From positions 1-64,000 of the forward strand of contig JAETSR010000009.1 of assembly GCA_021769555.1 (NCBI GenBank): 64,000 bases of DNA, in the 5' to 3' direction. Below the pieces are notes generated by a model, which was not told the DNA's origin, did no database searches, and was given only the letters and a program-made list of their open reading frames with translations. Of the stretch, positions 40,555-49,392 are shown one piece after another. Positions within the stretch are counted from its first letter, which is position 1, and every line of letters starts with the position of its first letter. The position numbers and the translations under genes are program-made. The stretch comes from Clostridiaceae bacterium. Lineage in GTDB: Bacteria; Bacillota; Clostridia; Oscillospirales; Acutalibacteraceae.

Positions 40555-41926
40555 TGTTTTCAAACCAATGGAGATAAGCGCCATCGGAGAAATTATGAAC
40601 ATAAGCCTCGGTTCTTCGGCAACGGCGGTGTCCAACCTGCTGGACCACCGGGTGGACATCACCACGCCGACCGTAACTGTGGTGGATGTAAAGGACTTCG
40701 AGCTGGGGGACATTGAGCCGGCCGTGGGCGTAGAGATAAAGTACGTCTCCGGCCTGGACGGCAGCAACCTTATGCTGCTGCGCATGAGCGATATCAAGGT
40801 CATTGTGGATATCCTGATGGGCACAGACACGCCCCTGGACGAGTTCGAGCTGGATGAGCTGAGCCTCAGCGCCGTATGCGAGGTCATGAACCAGATGATG
40901 GGCGCGGCCTCAACAGCCCTCTCGGACTTCCTTGGCCGGGTGGTGAACATCTCCACACCCGAGACCTTCGACGTGTACGACCAGGAGGCCATGAAGCGGG
41001 ACAGAATGCCCGTAAAAGAGGGACCGATAGTGGTAGTGCGCTTCGCTCTGAGCATAGAGGACCAGCTGCAGAGCGAGTTTATGAACGTGATATCAGTGGA
41101 CCTGGCAAAGGAGCTGGTGAAGGGCTTCGGCCTTGAGGACGACGAGGCGGAGCCTGCTCCCGCGCCAGCCCCAGCGCCTGCCCCGGCCCCCGCGCCTGCG
41201 CCGGCAGGGGGAGGCGGGGTGATGAGCCAGGAGGAGATAGAGAAGCTCCTGGCAGGAGGCGGAGCGTCAGCTCCCGCCCCGGCCCCGGCGCCCGCCCCGG
41301 CAGGGGGAGGCGGGGTGATGAGCCAGGAGGAGATAGAAAAGCTCCTGGCAGGAGGCGGAGCGTCAGCTCCCGCCCCGGCACCGGCAGCAGCGCCAGCGCA
41401 AGCTCCGGCAGCCCCGGCTCCACAGGCTCCTGTCCAGCAGCCAGCCGTGGCTCAGCCGGTGGCACAGATGCCGACAGCGATGCCGCCCATGATGCCCATG
41501 CCCGGGCAGGATGGCCAGCAGGCCTATCCCGGCTACCCGTACTACCCGCCCTATCCGGGCTACCCATATTACCCGCCCCAGCCGCCTGAGCCAAAGGTGA
41601 TAGCCACACAGCAGCCCCCCATGCCGAAGCTGGAAAACGGCGAGGAGCTCTCCCAGGAGCAGAGCCAGAACCTGGATTTGATAATGGGCGTGCCCCTGGA
41701 GGTCACCGTGGAGATTGGCCGCACGAGAAAGCGCGTGCAGGAGATACTCTCCTTCTCCAAGGGCTCCCTGGTGGTGCTCGACAAGCTTGCGGGCGACCAG
41801 GTGGACCTGTTTGTAAACGGCAAGTGCATTGCCCGGGGAGACGTGGTAGTGATAGACGACAACTTCGGAATCAGGGTCACGGAAATTATAAAGCGGCCCG
41901 AAATCGAGGACATCACAGGCAAGTAA
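40544..41926 (+). CDS. fliY: Motor switch/CheY phosphatase FliY
   Basis: A 460-aa switch protein. N-terminal CheC-like phosphatase domain (1-190) with two ExxN motifs in EIMNISLGSSATA and EVMNQMMGAASTA. C-terminal SpoA domain (about 375-450, LEVTVEIGRTRKRVQEILSF). Between them is a ~180-residue linker rich in Ala/Pro, then Met/Pro and Tyr-Pro-rich (YPGYPYYPPYPGYPYY). The linker contains two copies of MSQEEIEKLLAGG, resembling the FliM docking motif, from a 96-bp tandem DNA repeat (41201-41383). The N-terminal docking peptide seen in Bacillus FliY is replaced by NNNVFKPMEIS. It overlaps fliM by 11 nt. Confidence 0.93.
   Translation: MNNNVFKPMEISAIGEIMNISLGSSATAVSNLLDHRVDITTPTVTVVDVKDFELGDIEPAVGVEIKYVSGLDGSNLMLLRMSDIKVIVDILMGTDTPLDEFELDELSLSAVCEVMNQMMGAASTALSDFLGRVVNISTPETFDVYDQEAMKRDRMPVKEGPIVVVRFALSIEDQLQSEFMNVISVDLAKELVKGFGLEDDEAEPAPAPAPAPAPAPAPAPAGGGGVMSQEEIEKLLAGGGASAPAPAPAPAPAGGGGVMSQEEIEKLLAGGGASAPAPAPAAAPAQAPAAPAPQAPVQQPAVAQPVAQMPTAMPPMMPMPGQDGQQAYPGYPYYPPYPGYPYYPPQPPEPKVIATQQPPMPKLENGEELSQEQSQNLDLIMGVPLEVTVEIGRTRKRVQEILSFSKGSLVVLDKLAGDQVDLFVNGKCIARGDVVVIDDNFGIRVTEIIKRPEIEDITGK
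41201..41383 (+). repeat. Tandem 96-bp repeat inside fliY
   Basis: Copy 1 spans 41201-41296 and copy 2 begins at 41297 and stays matched to about 41383. Over the Gly4-Val-MSQEEIEKLL segment the copies differ at one base (GAGAAG against GAAAAG, silent). A 32-residue unit, so the duplication keeps frame. Confidence 0.9.
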
Positions 41927-41984
41927 ACCGTGAAACAGCTGACAGTTCATGTCGCAAAAACATATGAAAAGAGGATGAAACATT

Positions 41985-42350
41985 ATGGCAAAGATTTTAC
42001 TCGTTGACGACGCTGCTTTCATGCGCAAGGTCATCAAGGACACCCTGTCGAAGAACGGCTACACAGACCTCTATGAGGCCGTTGACGGCGCCGACGCTGT
42101 GGAGAAGTTCTCCGAAATCAACCCGGACCTGGTAATAATGGACATCACCATGCCCAATATGGACGGTCTGGAGGCGCTGAAGGCTATGCGCGCCAAGAAC
42201 GGCGCGGCCAACATCGTCATGTGCTCCGCAATGGGCCAGGAGGCCATGGTCATTGAGGCCATCCAGTCCGGGGCCAAGGACTTCATCGTAAAGCCCTTTA
42301 AGTCCGACCGTATCATGAAGACCGTCACCTCCATCGTCGGCGCGCCCTGA
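41985..42350 (+). CDS. cheY: Chemotaxis response regulator CheY
   Basis: A 121-aa single-domain receiver. Acidic pair D8/D9 (LLVDDAAFM), phospho-acceptor D53 (VIMDITMPNMDG), switch Ser in VMCSAMGQ, and Lys in FIVKPFK. It carries the CheA signal to FliM/FliY. AAGAGGATGA precedes the ATG. fliO overlaps its last base. Confidence 0.96.
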   Translation: MAKILLVDDAAFMRKVIKDTLSKNGYTDLYEAVDGADAVEKFSEINPDLVIMDITMPNMDGLEALKAMRAKNGAANIVMCSAMGQEAMVIEAIQSGAKDFIVKPFKSDRIMKTVTSIVGAP

Positions 42351-42754
42351 TGTGCTCTGCAGTCCGGCCATCCGCCGCCTTCCGGGCCCTGACCCTTGAC
42401 CGCAACGCCTTTTCCCTCATCGGAATGCTCGTAACTGTCATACTGATACTGTTTTTGGCCTATTGGGTGACAAAGTTTATCGGTCAGAAGGGCCTGCCCG
42501 GCTGGGCTAGGGGAATGCAGGGCCAGGATGAGCTGCAGATTCTTTGGCAGCTGAGCCTGGGCAAGGGGGAGAGGCTGGTGCTGGTGCGCCTGCACCGGCG
42601 CTGTCTGCTGCTTGGCGTGACCGGGGGAGGAATTACCGTATTGACCGAGCTTGAGGAAGAGGAGGCGGCCCGGTGGCTGCAAAAACAGGAAAAGGTTACG
42701 GAAGCGCCCAGCTTTCTTGAGGTGCTGAAGAATAACCTGCCCAAAAAGAAATGA
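42350..42754 (+). CDS. fliO: Flagellar export protein FliO
   Basis: A 134-aa protein with one transmembrane helix (about 25-43, LIGMLVTVILILFLAYWV) and a cytoplasmic SH3-like domain (LQILWQLSLGKGERLVLVRL, GVTGGGITVLTEL). FliO helps assemble the FliP-FliQ-FliR gate. Its first base is the last base of cheY's stop codon. The sequence is short and weakly conserved as usual; position before fliP supports the name. Confidence 0.82.
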   Translation: MCSAVRPSAAFRALTLDRNAFSLIGMLVTVILILFLAYWVTKFIGQKGLPGWARGMQGQDELQILWQLSLGKGERLVLVRLHRRCLLLGVTGGGITVLTELEEEEAARWLQKQEKVTEAPSFLEVLKNNLPKKK

Positions 42755-42764
42755 GCGTGATAGA

Positions 42765-43439
42765 TTGCCTGAAACTATGGATGGAATAGTCAATATAAAT
42801 GGGGACAGCGTGCAGGCGCTGGAGATAATAATCCTGACGACCCTCATAACACTGCTGCCCTCGCTGGTGATAATGTGTTCCTCCTTCACAAGGTACATCA
42901 TCACGCTCTCATTTTTGCGCAACGCCATGGGCACCCAGCAGACGCCGCCTAATATGGTGCTGGTGGGGGTCGCCCTGTTTCTGACGCTGTTCACGATGGG
43001 GCCGGTGATAGACCAGGTGAACGATATCGCGTACCAGCCCTACGTGAACGAGGAGATAGGCCAGGAGGAGTTCTTTGACCTGGCCCAGGAGCCCCTGAAG
43101 GAGTTCATGCTCAGGAACACGGAGCCCTCGTCATTAAACATGTACTGCGATATGGCCCAGCTGGAACGGCCCGCGGACCAGGAGGCGGCTGTGGACCTGC
43201 CGCTGAGAACCATAATCCCGGCGTTTATCACCACGGAGCTCAAGCACGCCTTTGAGATAGGCTTCTATCTCTATATACCGTTCCTGCTTATAGATATCGT
43301 GGTGGCCTCGACGCTCATGTCCATGGGCATGGTGATGCTGCCGCCGTCCATGATATCCACGCCCTTTAAGCTCCTTCTCTTTGTGAGCATAAACGGCTGG
43401 GAGCTGGTATTCTCAACGCTTATACAGACGGTAAACTAG
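42765..43439 (+). CDS. fliP: Export gate protein FliP
   Basis: A 224-aa core gate subunit. Transmembrane helices at about 19-38 (LEIIILTTLITLLPSLVIM), 58-78 (MVLVGVALFLTLFTMG), 150-170, and 188-215. Signatures: SFTRYIITLSFLRNAMGTQQ, and ELKHAFEIGFYLYIPFLLID. There is no long signal peptide. The TTG at 42765 and the ATG at 42777 are both in frame and neither has a strong ribosome site, so translation may be coupled to fliO. Confidence 0.95.
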   Translation: MPETMDGIVNINGDSVQALEIIILTTLITLLPSLVIMCSSFTRYIITLSFLRNAMGTQQTPPNMVLVGVALFLTLFTMGPVIDQVNDIAYQPYVNEEIGQEEFFDLAQEPLKEFMLRNTEPSSLNMYCDMAQLERPADQEAAVDLPLRTIIPAFITTELKHAFEIGFYLYIPFLLIDIVVASTLMSMGMVMLPPSMISTPFKLLLFVSINGWELVFSTLIQTVN

Positions 43440-43469
43440 AGACCGAAAGGAACAGGAGGTGGCTGATAT

Positions 43470-43727
43470 ATGGACCTGCCGGTTGTAGACGTCTTCCGGG
43501 ACGCTATAGGTGTGGTGATAAGGCTCGCGGCGCCTATGCTGCTTTTGAGCATGGTGGTGGGCGTTATCGTGGCCATCCTTCAGGCAGTGACGCAGATACA
43601 TGAGCAGACCATCTCCTTTATTCTGAAGCTGATAGTTGTGGTGCTGTTCCTCATAATGGGGGGCAGCTGGATGATGTCGAACCTGCAGGCCTTCACCCTG
43701 GAGCTCTTCGAGCTGATGAAGGGGTAG
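43470..43727 (+). CDS. fliQ: Export gate protein FliQ
   Basis: An 85-aa gate subunit with two transmembrane helices (about 15-40 and 50-75). Core: FRDAIGVVIRLAAPMLLLSM, VVGVIVAILQAVTQIHEQTI, and a C-terminal MSNLQAFTLELFELM. AGGAGGTGG precedes the ATG. It lies between fliP and fliR as in all flagellar loci. Confidence 0.94.
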   Translation: MDLPVVDVFRDAIGVVIRLAAPMLLLSMVVGVIVAILQAVTQIHEQTISFILKLIVVVLFLIMGGSWMMSNLQAFTLELFELMKG

Positions 43728-43731
43728 GGCC

Positions 43732-44505
43732 ATGCTGGACTGGGACAGACTGACGCTGTTTTTGTACATCACCGTGCGCATGGCCGGGTTCATACTGTTC
43801 ACGCCCTTCTTCGGGCGGAACAATGTGCCAAACACCTTCAAGGCCGGCTTCACTCTGGTGCTGGCTGTGTCGGTGAGCTATGTGTACAGCGGGGAGATAC
43901 TCCCCATGCCGGCAACGCTCCTGGAGCTTGCAGTCCGGATGATACTTGAGCTTGGGGTGGGTTTCCTTGTGGGGGTCATCATGAACATCTTCCTGTTTGT
44001 GCCCGCATACGCCGGGCATATAATGGACGAACAGATGGGCATGGCAATGGCCCAGACCTACGACCCCAGCTTCCAGGGGCAGGCCACTCCCGCGGCCAAT
44101 GTGCTGAACATTTTCAGCATACTCATCTTCTTTGCGGCCAACGGACACCACACGCTCCTACGGCTTATGCTGGATTCCGGCGGCGTAGTGCCCTTCGGCC
44201 AGGCGGCCCTTGGGCCCTCGGCGGCGGATAAGGTGGCGGCGCTGTTTATCGACTGCACCCTTCTGGCCATGAAGCTCTGCCTGCCCGTGCTGGGGGCTGA
44301 GATGATGGGCCAGGTGGGCATGGGGATACTCATGAAGGCCATCCCACAGATAAACGTCTTCGCTATTAACATCGAGCTGAAGGTGCTGGTGGGCCTGTTT
44401 ATGCTCTACTTCCTGCTGGCCCCGATGAGCGAGTTCCTTCTGAGCATGGAGAACACAATGCTCAGCGAGGTGGAGCAGGCTATCGCCCTGGCAGCGGGGG
44501 GATAG
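43732..44505 (+). CDS. fliR: Export gate protein FliR
   Basis: A 257-aa gate subunit with six transmembrane segments. RMAGFILFTPFFGRNNVPNT and the ILELGVGFLVGVIMNIFLFV segment with GHIMDEQMGMAMAQTYDP are the family core. It starts 4 nt after the fliQ stop and ends 19 nt before flhB. Confidence 0.94.
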   Translation: MLDWDRLTLFLYITVRMAGFILFTPFFGRNNVPNTFKAGFTLVLAVSVSYVYSGEILPMPATLLELAVRMILELGVGFLVGVIMNIFLFVPAYAGHIMDEQMGMAMAQTYDPSFQGQATPAANVLNIFSILIFFAANGHHTLLRLMLDSGGVVPFGQAALGPSAADKVAALFIDCTLLAMKLCLPVLGAEMMGQVGMGILMKAIPQINVFAINIELKVLVGLFMLYFLLAPMSEFLLSMENTMLSEVEQAIALAAGG

Positions 44506-44524
44506 GCGAAAGTGAGGTGGTCAT

Positions 44525-45592
44525 ATGCCCGGTGAGGATAAAACCGAAAAAGCAACGCCGAAACGGCGGCGGGATGAACGCAAGAAGGGAAATATCCTCT
44601 TCTGCCAGGACATTATCGCGGTATCAACGCTCATAGGCAGCGTTGTAATGCTGAGAGTAATGTTCAGCACCTTTGTGGAACAGCTCGGCAATTTTTTCAC
44701 CGTCTGCTCGCGGTTTGCCATCGGCACCATGGAGACAGACCCCGGGCACTATATGTCCGAGCTGCTTTTCGCCGGCTTAAAGGTCTTCGTCTCAACGGCG
44801 GGCCCCATGCTGCTGGCGACGGCCCTTGTAGCCCTGACGGCTACCTTCGCGCAGACGCGTTTCCTTGTGGCGGGGGAGATAATCCGCCCGAAGTTCAGCA
44901 AGATAAGCCCCCTGAACGGCTTCAAGCGCCTGTTCTCATCCAGGAGCATTGTGGAGGCCCTGAAGGGACTTATAAAAATCACCATCCTGATGGTTTTTAT
45001 ATACAACAGTCTTATAAGTCTTATTGGCATAGCCTCAGGGTTCATGTACTCCGACCTGGGCTCGGCCTGCAAGACGATTTTCGAGGCCATCTTCAATATG
45101 CTCCTGCAGGTGTGCCTGGCCTTTGTGACTATCGCCTTCTTCGACTTCCTCTATCAGCGCTGGGAGCACGAACGGCAGATGAAGATGTCAAAGCAGGAGA
45201 TAAAGGAGGAGTACAAACAGACCGAGGGCGACCCCCAGATTAAGAGCCGCATACGGCAGGTCCAGCGGAGCATGGCCCAGTCAAGGATGATGCAGCAGGT
45301 CCCCGAGGCCGACGTTATCATCCGAAACCCCACCCACTTCGCCGTGGCCCTCAGGTATAAGCAGGGGGAGGACGCGGCCCCGAAGGTCCTTGCGAAGGGG
45401 CAGGATGAGCTGGCGGCAAGGATAGTCGCCAAGGGCGAGGAGGCAAAGGTGCCCATAATCGAGAACGTCCCCTTAGCAAGGGCGCTGTACGCCCAGGCCG
45501 AGGTGGACCAGGAGATACCTCCGGACCTGTACGCCGCCGTGGCGGAGGTCTTAGTGTACGTCTATAAACTTGAAAACAGGCTTGCCCTATAG
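44525..45592 (+). CDS. flhB: Export switch protein FlhB
   Basis: A 355-aa protein with four transmembrane helices (between about 30 and 215) and a cytoplasmic domain. The autocleavage motif NPTH begins at Asn268 (IIRNPTHFAVAL). The tail (AEVDQEIPPDLYAAVAEVLV) matches the free-standing FlhX-like protein at 1949-2341. FlhB changes export from rod/hook to filament substrates when FliK acts. The N-terminal basic segment (TEKATPKRRRDERKKGN) is typical. Confidence 0.96.
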   Translation: MPGEDKTEKATPKRRRDERKKGNILFCQDIIAVSTLIGSVVMLRVMFSTFVEQLGNFFTVCSRFAIGTMETDPGHYMSELLFAGLKVFVSTAGPMLLATALVALTATFAQTRFLVAGEIIRPKFSKISPLNGFKRLFSSRSIVEALKGLIKITILMVFIYNSLISLIGIASGFMYSDLGSACKTIFEAIFNMLLQVCLAFVTIAFFDFLYQRWEHERQMKMSKQEIKEEYKQTEGDPQIKSRIRQVQRSMAQSRMMQQVPEADVIIRNPTHFAVALRYKQGEDAAPKVLAKGQDELAARIVAKGEEAKVPIIENVPLARALYAQAEVDQEIPPDLYAAVAEVLVYVYKLENRLAL

Positions 45593-45651
45593 GGCGTGAC
45601 ATCATATATGAAATATATTTTTAAGAAAATACTGCAAAAGGAGGAAAGCAG

Positions 45652-47748
45652 ATGAAGCGGATACTGAATAACTCTATCTCACTGTTCGTGGTCGTGGTAG
45701 TGCTGTTCCTCATCCTGCCTCTGCCCGCTTTCCTGCTGGACGTTTTACTTGTAATAAACATATCCCTTTCCATAGTGATACTGCTTATCACCATGAACAT
45801 CAAGGAGACCCTTGAGTTCTCCATCTACCCGTCGCTGCTGCTCATCACCACCCTGTTCCGCCTGGGCCTTAACGTATCCTCAACGCGGATGATACTCTGG
45901 GACGGCTACGCGGGGGACGTTATCGCGGCCTTCGGGCAGCTGATTACCAGCGGCAACGTGGTCATAGGCTTCATCATCTTCTTCATTATAGTGATGGTGC
46001 AGTTCATCGTCATCACCAAGGGCGCCGAGCGCGTGGCCGAGGTTGCCGCCCGCTTCACCCTGGACGCCATGCCCGGCAAGCAGATGGCTATTGACGCGGA
46101 CCTTAACACCGGCCTTATCGACGAGCAGCAGGCCCGTATGCGCCGGGAAAAAATACAGCGGGAGGCCGACTTCTACGGGGCCATGGACGGCGCCACCAAG
46201 ATAGTCAAGGGCGACGCGGTCATGTCCCTTATAATCACCGCCATCAACCTGATAGGCGGCGTTATCATGGGCATGGTCTACAGGGGCCTTGACATCAACA
46301 CGGTCTTCTCCGAGTACTCCATAGTCACCATCGGCGACGGCCTTGTGAGCCAGCTGCCCGCCCTGATGATTTCCACGGCCACCGGCATGATAGTCACCCG
46401 CTCGGTGTCCGACGGCAGCCTCAATACCGACATGATAAAGCAGTTCAGCGCCCAGCCCCGGGCCATCATAACCGCCGGGGCCGCGCTGATATTCCTTGCC
46501 CTCATGCCGAACACCCCGCACTTTGCCCTGAGCGTGGTTGCGGCCATACTCATAACCGGAGGGCTCCTGCTCAGCCGCAAAATGCGCGCCGAGCGTGAGG
46601 CGCAGGAGGCCCTTGAGGCCCCGCCGGAGGCGGTGGAGCCCGAGGCCGCGCCCCAGGAGGCCGACTACTACAGGGACGTGAGCAATGTGTACCCGCTGCT
46701 GGCTGTTGAGCCCATAGAAATGGAGGTGGGCTACAGCCTGATACCCCTTGTGGACGAGAGCAGCGGCGGCAAGCTCATAAACCGCATAGTCATCTTCCGC
46801 CGGCAGTACGCCCAGGAGATGGGCTTCGTGGTGCCAACGGTGCGAATGCACGACAGCTCGGTTATCGGCACGAACCAGTACACCATAAAGGTGAAGGGCG
46901 AGGAGGTCGCAAAGGGAGAGATACTGGTGGACTACTACCTGGCCCTGGAGCCCTCGAAGCCCCTTGGTGAGATAGACGGCATAGAGACCGTTGAGCCCGC
47001 CTACGGCATACCATCAAGGTGGATACTCCCCGAAAACAAGGAGATGGCCGAGATATACGGCTACACGGTCATAGACCCCCTGTCCGTTATACTCACCCAC
47101 CTTTCGGAGACCATCAAAAAGTACGCCCACGAGCTTCTCACGCGCACGGAGACCATACAGCTTGTGGAGAACCTGAAAAAGACCTCGCCGGAGCTGGTGG
47201 AGGAGGCCTGCCCGGCGGTCATATCCTACGCCCTGCTTGAAAAGGTCCTTCGCAACCTCCTTATGGAGGGCATACCCATCAGAGATATGCAGACGATACT
47301 CGAGACCATGGTGGACGCCATGGGCACAACCCGGGACCCGGACCTTATCACCGAGAGCGTGAGAAACGCCCTGAGCCGCACCATAACCCGGCGCTTCTGC
47401 CAGGACGGCCAGCTCAGAGCCATCACCCTCGACGCCGAGGTGGAGCGCAGGGTCGTGGCCTCCCTCACAAAGAACGAGCACGGCATTTACCTTGCAATGG
47501 AGCCGGACCTGATACAGGCCCTGATAACCCAGCTTGCAGAGCATATGCCGAAGTTCGCGGAGCTTGGCCAGTCTCCCATACTGCTTACAAGCCAGGTAGT
47601 GCGAATCTATCTGAGCCGGCTTTTGTCCCAGTACTTTGCAAACCTCTACGTGCTCTCATTCAGCGAGATAGTTGGCACGGTGCAGATACAGTCCCTGGGT
47701 AATGTGACAATGCAGCAGCCCGCTGCCAGAAGGGCGGTGGCCACATGA
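45652..47748 (+). CDS. flhA: Export gate protein FlhA
   Basis: A 698-aa gate subunit with eight transmembrane segments in the first ~320 residues and the large cytoplasmic FlhA-C ring domain after. The FHIPEP-type signature appears as MPGKQMAIDADLNTGLIDEQQARMRR (key part: MPGKQMAIDADLN), followed by FYGAMDGATKIVKGD. AAAAGGAGG precedes the ATG. The gene after it is fliA (overlap 4 nt), so flhF and flhG, which usually follow flhA in Firmicutes, are absent here. Confidence 0.96.
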   Translation: MKRILNNSISLFVVVVVLFLILPLPAFLLDVLLVINISLSIVILLITMNIKETLEFSIYPSLLLITTLFRLGLNVSSTRMILWDGYAGDVIAAFGQLITSGNVVIGFIIFFIIVMVQFIVITKGAERVAEVAARFTLDAMPGKQMAIDADLNTGLIDEQQARMRREKIQREADFYGAMDGATKIVKGDAVMSLIITAINLIGGVIMGMVYRGLDINTVFSEYSIVTIGDGLVSQLPALMISTATGMIVTRSVSDGSLNTDMIKQFSAQPRAIITAGAALIFLALMPNTPHFALSVVAAILITGGLLLSRKMRAEREAQEALEAPPEAVEPEAAPQEADYYRDVSNVYPLLAVEPIEMEVGYSLIPLVDESSGGKLINRIVIFRRQYAQEMGFVVPTVRMHDSSVIGTNQYTIKVKGEEVAKGEILVDYYLALEPSKPLGEIDGIETVEPAYGIPSRWILPENKEMAEIYGYTVIDPLSVILTHLSETIKKYAHELLTRTETIQLVENLKKTSPELVEEACPAVISYALLEKVLRNLLMEGIPIRDMQTILETMVDAMGTTRDPDLITESVRNALSRTITRRFCQDGQLRAITLDAEVERRVVASLTKNEHGIYLAMEPDLIQALITQLAEHMPKFAELGQSPILLTSQVVRIYLSRLLSQYFANLYVLSFSEIVGTVQIQSLGNVTMQQPAARRAVAT

Positions 47749-48515
47749 CCCCCGGCTATGAGGACATGACCACGGAGGAGCTGTTCGAGCTGTACCGCGA
47801 GAGCGGGGACCAGCAGCTCAAGTGGGAAATAGCCATGCGCTATACGGGGCTCATCAAGAGCATTGCCCTTCAGATAAGGGGCGTGTTCTGCAGCTTCACC
47901 CAGCTGGACGACATAATAAACGAGGGGCTTATAGTCCTTGCGGAGGCCGTTGACAAATTCGACCCGGAGCGCGGGCGCTTTGAGGTGTACGTGGCAAAGC
48001 GAATAAGGGGCATGATAGTGGACCTTGCCCGCCAGCAGGACTGGGTGCCCCGCACGGTGCGCCAGCGGGCCCAGCGGATAGAGCGGGCCGCGACTGAGCT
48101 ATATAACGAGACCGGCAGAATGCCAAGCGAGGCCCAGATTGCCGAGCACTTGGGGATAAGCATGGAGGAGTACCAGGAGGCCATGGCAAACGCCTCTCTG
48201 CACAATATCCTCTCCCTGCAGGAGCTCTTTGAGAGCAGCGACCTCTGGCCCTCAGACCCGGGCACGGAGGCCGGCGCGCAGAGCGCCCCGGAGCAGAAGC
48301 TTATGAACGAGGAGCTCACCGAGACCCTGGCAAAGGCCATCAGCACCATGAAGGAGAACGAGCAGCTGGTGCTCTCCCTGTACTACGAGCAGAACCTGAA
48401 GATGAAGGATATCGCGGCGGTAATGGACATAACTCCCCCGAGGGTGTCCCAGATACACGCCCGGGCCGTTCAGAAGCTGAAGGTCCTAATGGAGAAGTAT
48501 CTCAGCGGGGAGTAA
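47745..48515 (+). CDS. fliA: Flagellar sigma-28 factor FliA (SigD/WhiG type)
   Basis: A 256-aa sigma factor. Region 2 shows YTGLIKSIALQIRGV, FTQLDDIINEGLIVLAEAVD and FEVYVAKRIRGMIVDLARQQ; region 3 has GRMPSEAQIAEHLGISMEEY; region 4 is LKMKDIAAVMDITPPRVSQIHARAVQKL in outline, with the helix-turn-helix at DIAAVMDITPPRVSQIH. It directs late flagellar and chemotaxis genes and is restrained by FlgM (8782). The ATG overlaps the flhA stop (ATGA). Confidence 0.95.
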   Translation: MTPGYEDMTTEELFELYRESGDQQLKWEIAMRYTGLIKSIALQIRGVFCSFTQLDDIINEGLIVLAEAVDKFDPERGRFEVYVAKRIRGMIVDLARQQDWVPRTVRQRAQRIERAATELYNETGRMPSEAQIAEHLGISMEEYQEAMANASLHNILSLQELFESSDLWPSDPGTEAGAQSAPEQKLMNEELTETLAKAISTMKENEQLVLSLYYEQNLKMKDIAAVMDITPPRVSQIHARAVQKLKVLMEKYLSGE

Positions 48516-48554
48516 AAAATTTCGTCTTTTTCTTAAAAATTTGTGATTTACCTA

Positions 48555-48583
48555 GTGCAAAGAGCCACGAATCGTGGTATAAT
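48555..48583 (+). promoter_or_regulatory. Internal promoter before flgF
   Basis: GTGCAA (48555-48560), 17 bp, TATAAT (48578-48583) with TGG before the -10. The strong extended -10 makes up for a poor -35. It lies in the 101-bp gap between fliA and flgF. Confidence 0.5.
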
Positions 48584-48616
48584 CATATACAGCTCAATCT
48601 ATGGAGGACAAAGATT

Positions 48617-49375
48617 ATGTTTAGCGGCTTCTATAACCTGGCTTCCGGGATGATAACCCACGGCAAGCACCTGGATGTTATATCCAACAATATGGCAAAC
48701 GTGGCCACCAACGGCTTCAAGGCGGACACCTTCACCGGCCAGACCTTCGACGAGGTCATGTACAGCCTGGTGGGCAATAAGGACAAAAACTATATAGATA
48801 TCGGCGAGCGCAGCTACGCCACCGTCCCCAGCCGGCTCTACACAGACTATACCCAGGGCAGCTTCGACGAGACCGGCATGCCCCTGGACTTCGCCATAGA
48901 CGACGACGGCCGGGGCTTCTTCGCCATACAGACCGCCGACGGCATACGCTACACCCGCTCCGGCAGCTTCTCCCTGGACGAGGAGGGGTATCTGAGCCTG
49001 CCGGACCACGGCCGCGTGCTGGACGTAAACGGCGAGGAGATAGCCCTTGTAACCGATAAGATAACCACAGACGACTTCGGGCGCATGTATACCAAGAACG
49101 GCGGCTATCTGGGGCAGGTAGGAGTATACGTGTTCGAGGACACGGCAGACCTTATAAAGGACCCCATGGGCATGTTCGACCCGGGCGGGGCCCAGCCCCA
49201 GGCGGACGCGGTGCGCCTGCACCACGGTATGCTGGAGCGCTCAAACGTAGGCCTTGCCCAGCAGATGGTAAAGATGATAAGCACCCAGCGGGCATACCAG
49301 AGCTCGGCGACGCTCACAAAGATGTACGACCAGGTCATGGGCCACGCGGCCAACGACCTTGGCAGATTGCAGTAA
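48617..49375 (+). CDS. flgF: Flagellar rod protein, FlgF/FlhO type
   Basis: A 252-aa rod subunit of the FlgF/FlgG family. MFSGFYNLASGMITHGKHLD and SNNMANVATNGFKAD are the N-terminal signature; the C-terminus is VNMISTQRAYQSSATLTKMY-like (VKMISTQRAYQSSATLTKMY). In Bacillus the pair flhO-flhP occupies this place. This first copy has the divergent N-terminus expected of FlgF/FlhO. Ribosome site TGGAGGACA. flgG follows after 17 nt. Confidence 0.87.
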   Translation: MFSGFYNLASGMITHGKHLDVISNNMANVATNGFKADTFTGQTFDEVMYSLVGNKDKNYIDIGERSYATVPSRLYTDYTQGSFDETGMPLDFAIDDDGRGFFAIQTADGIRYTRSGSFSLDEEGYLSLPDHGRVLDVNGEEIALVTDKITTDDFGRMYTKNGGYLGQVGVYVFEDTADLIKDPMGMFDPGGAQPQADAVRLHHGMLERSNVGLAQQMVKMISTQRAYQSSATLTKMYDQVMGHAANDLGRLQ

Positions 49376-49392
49376 GGAGGCGCGGGAATTAG

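Noticed and set aside
41161-41420. CRISPR-like array from the regular repeats in fliY
   Set aside because: The repeats code in frame for Ala/Pro and MSQEEI units and have no unique spacers.
47700-47800. flhF/flhG between flhA and fliA
   Set aside because: flhA and fliA overlap by four bases, so there is no room; no SRP-GTPase motif was found elsewhere in the window.
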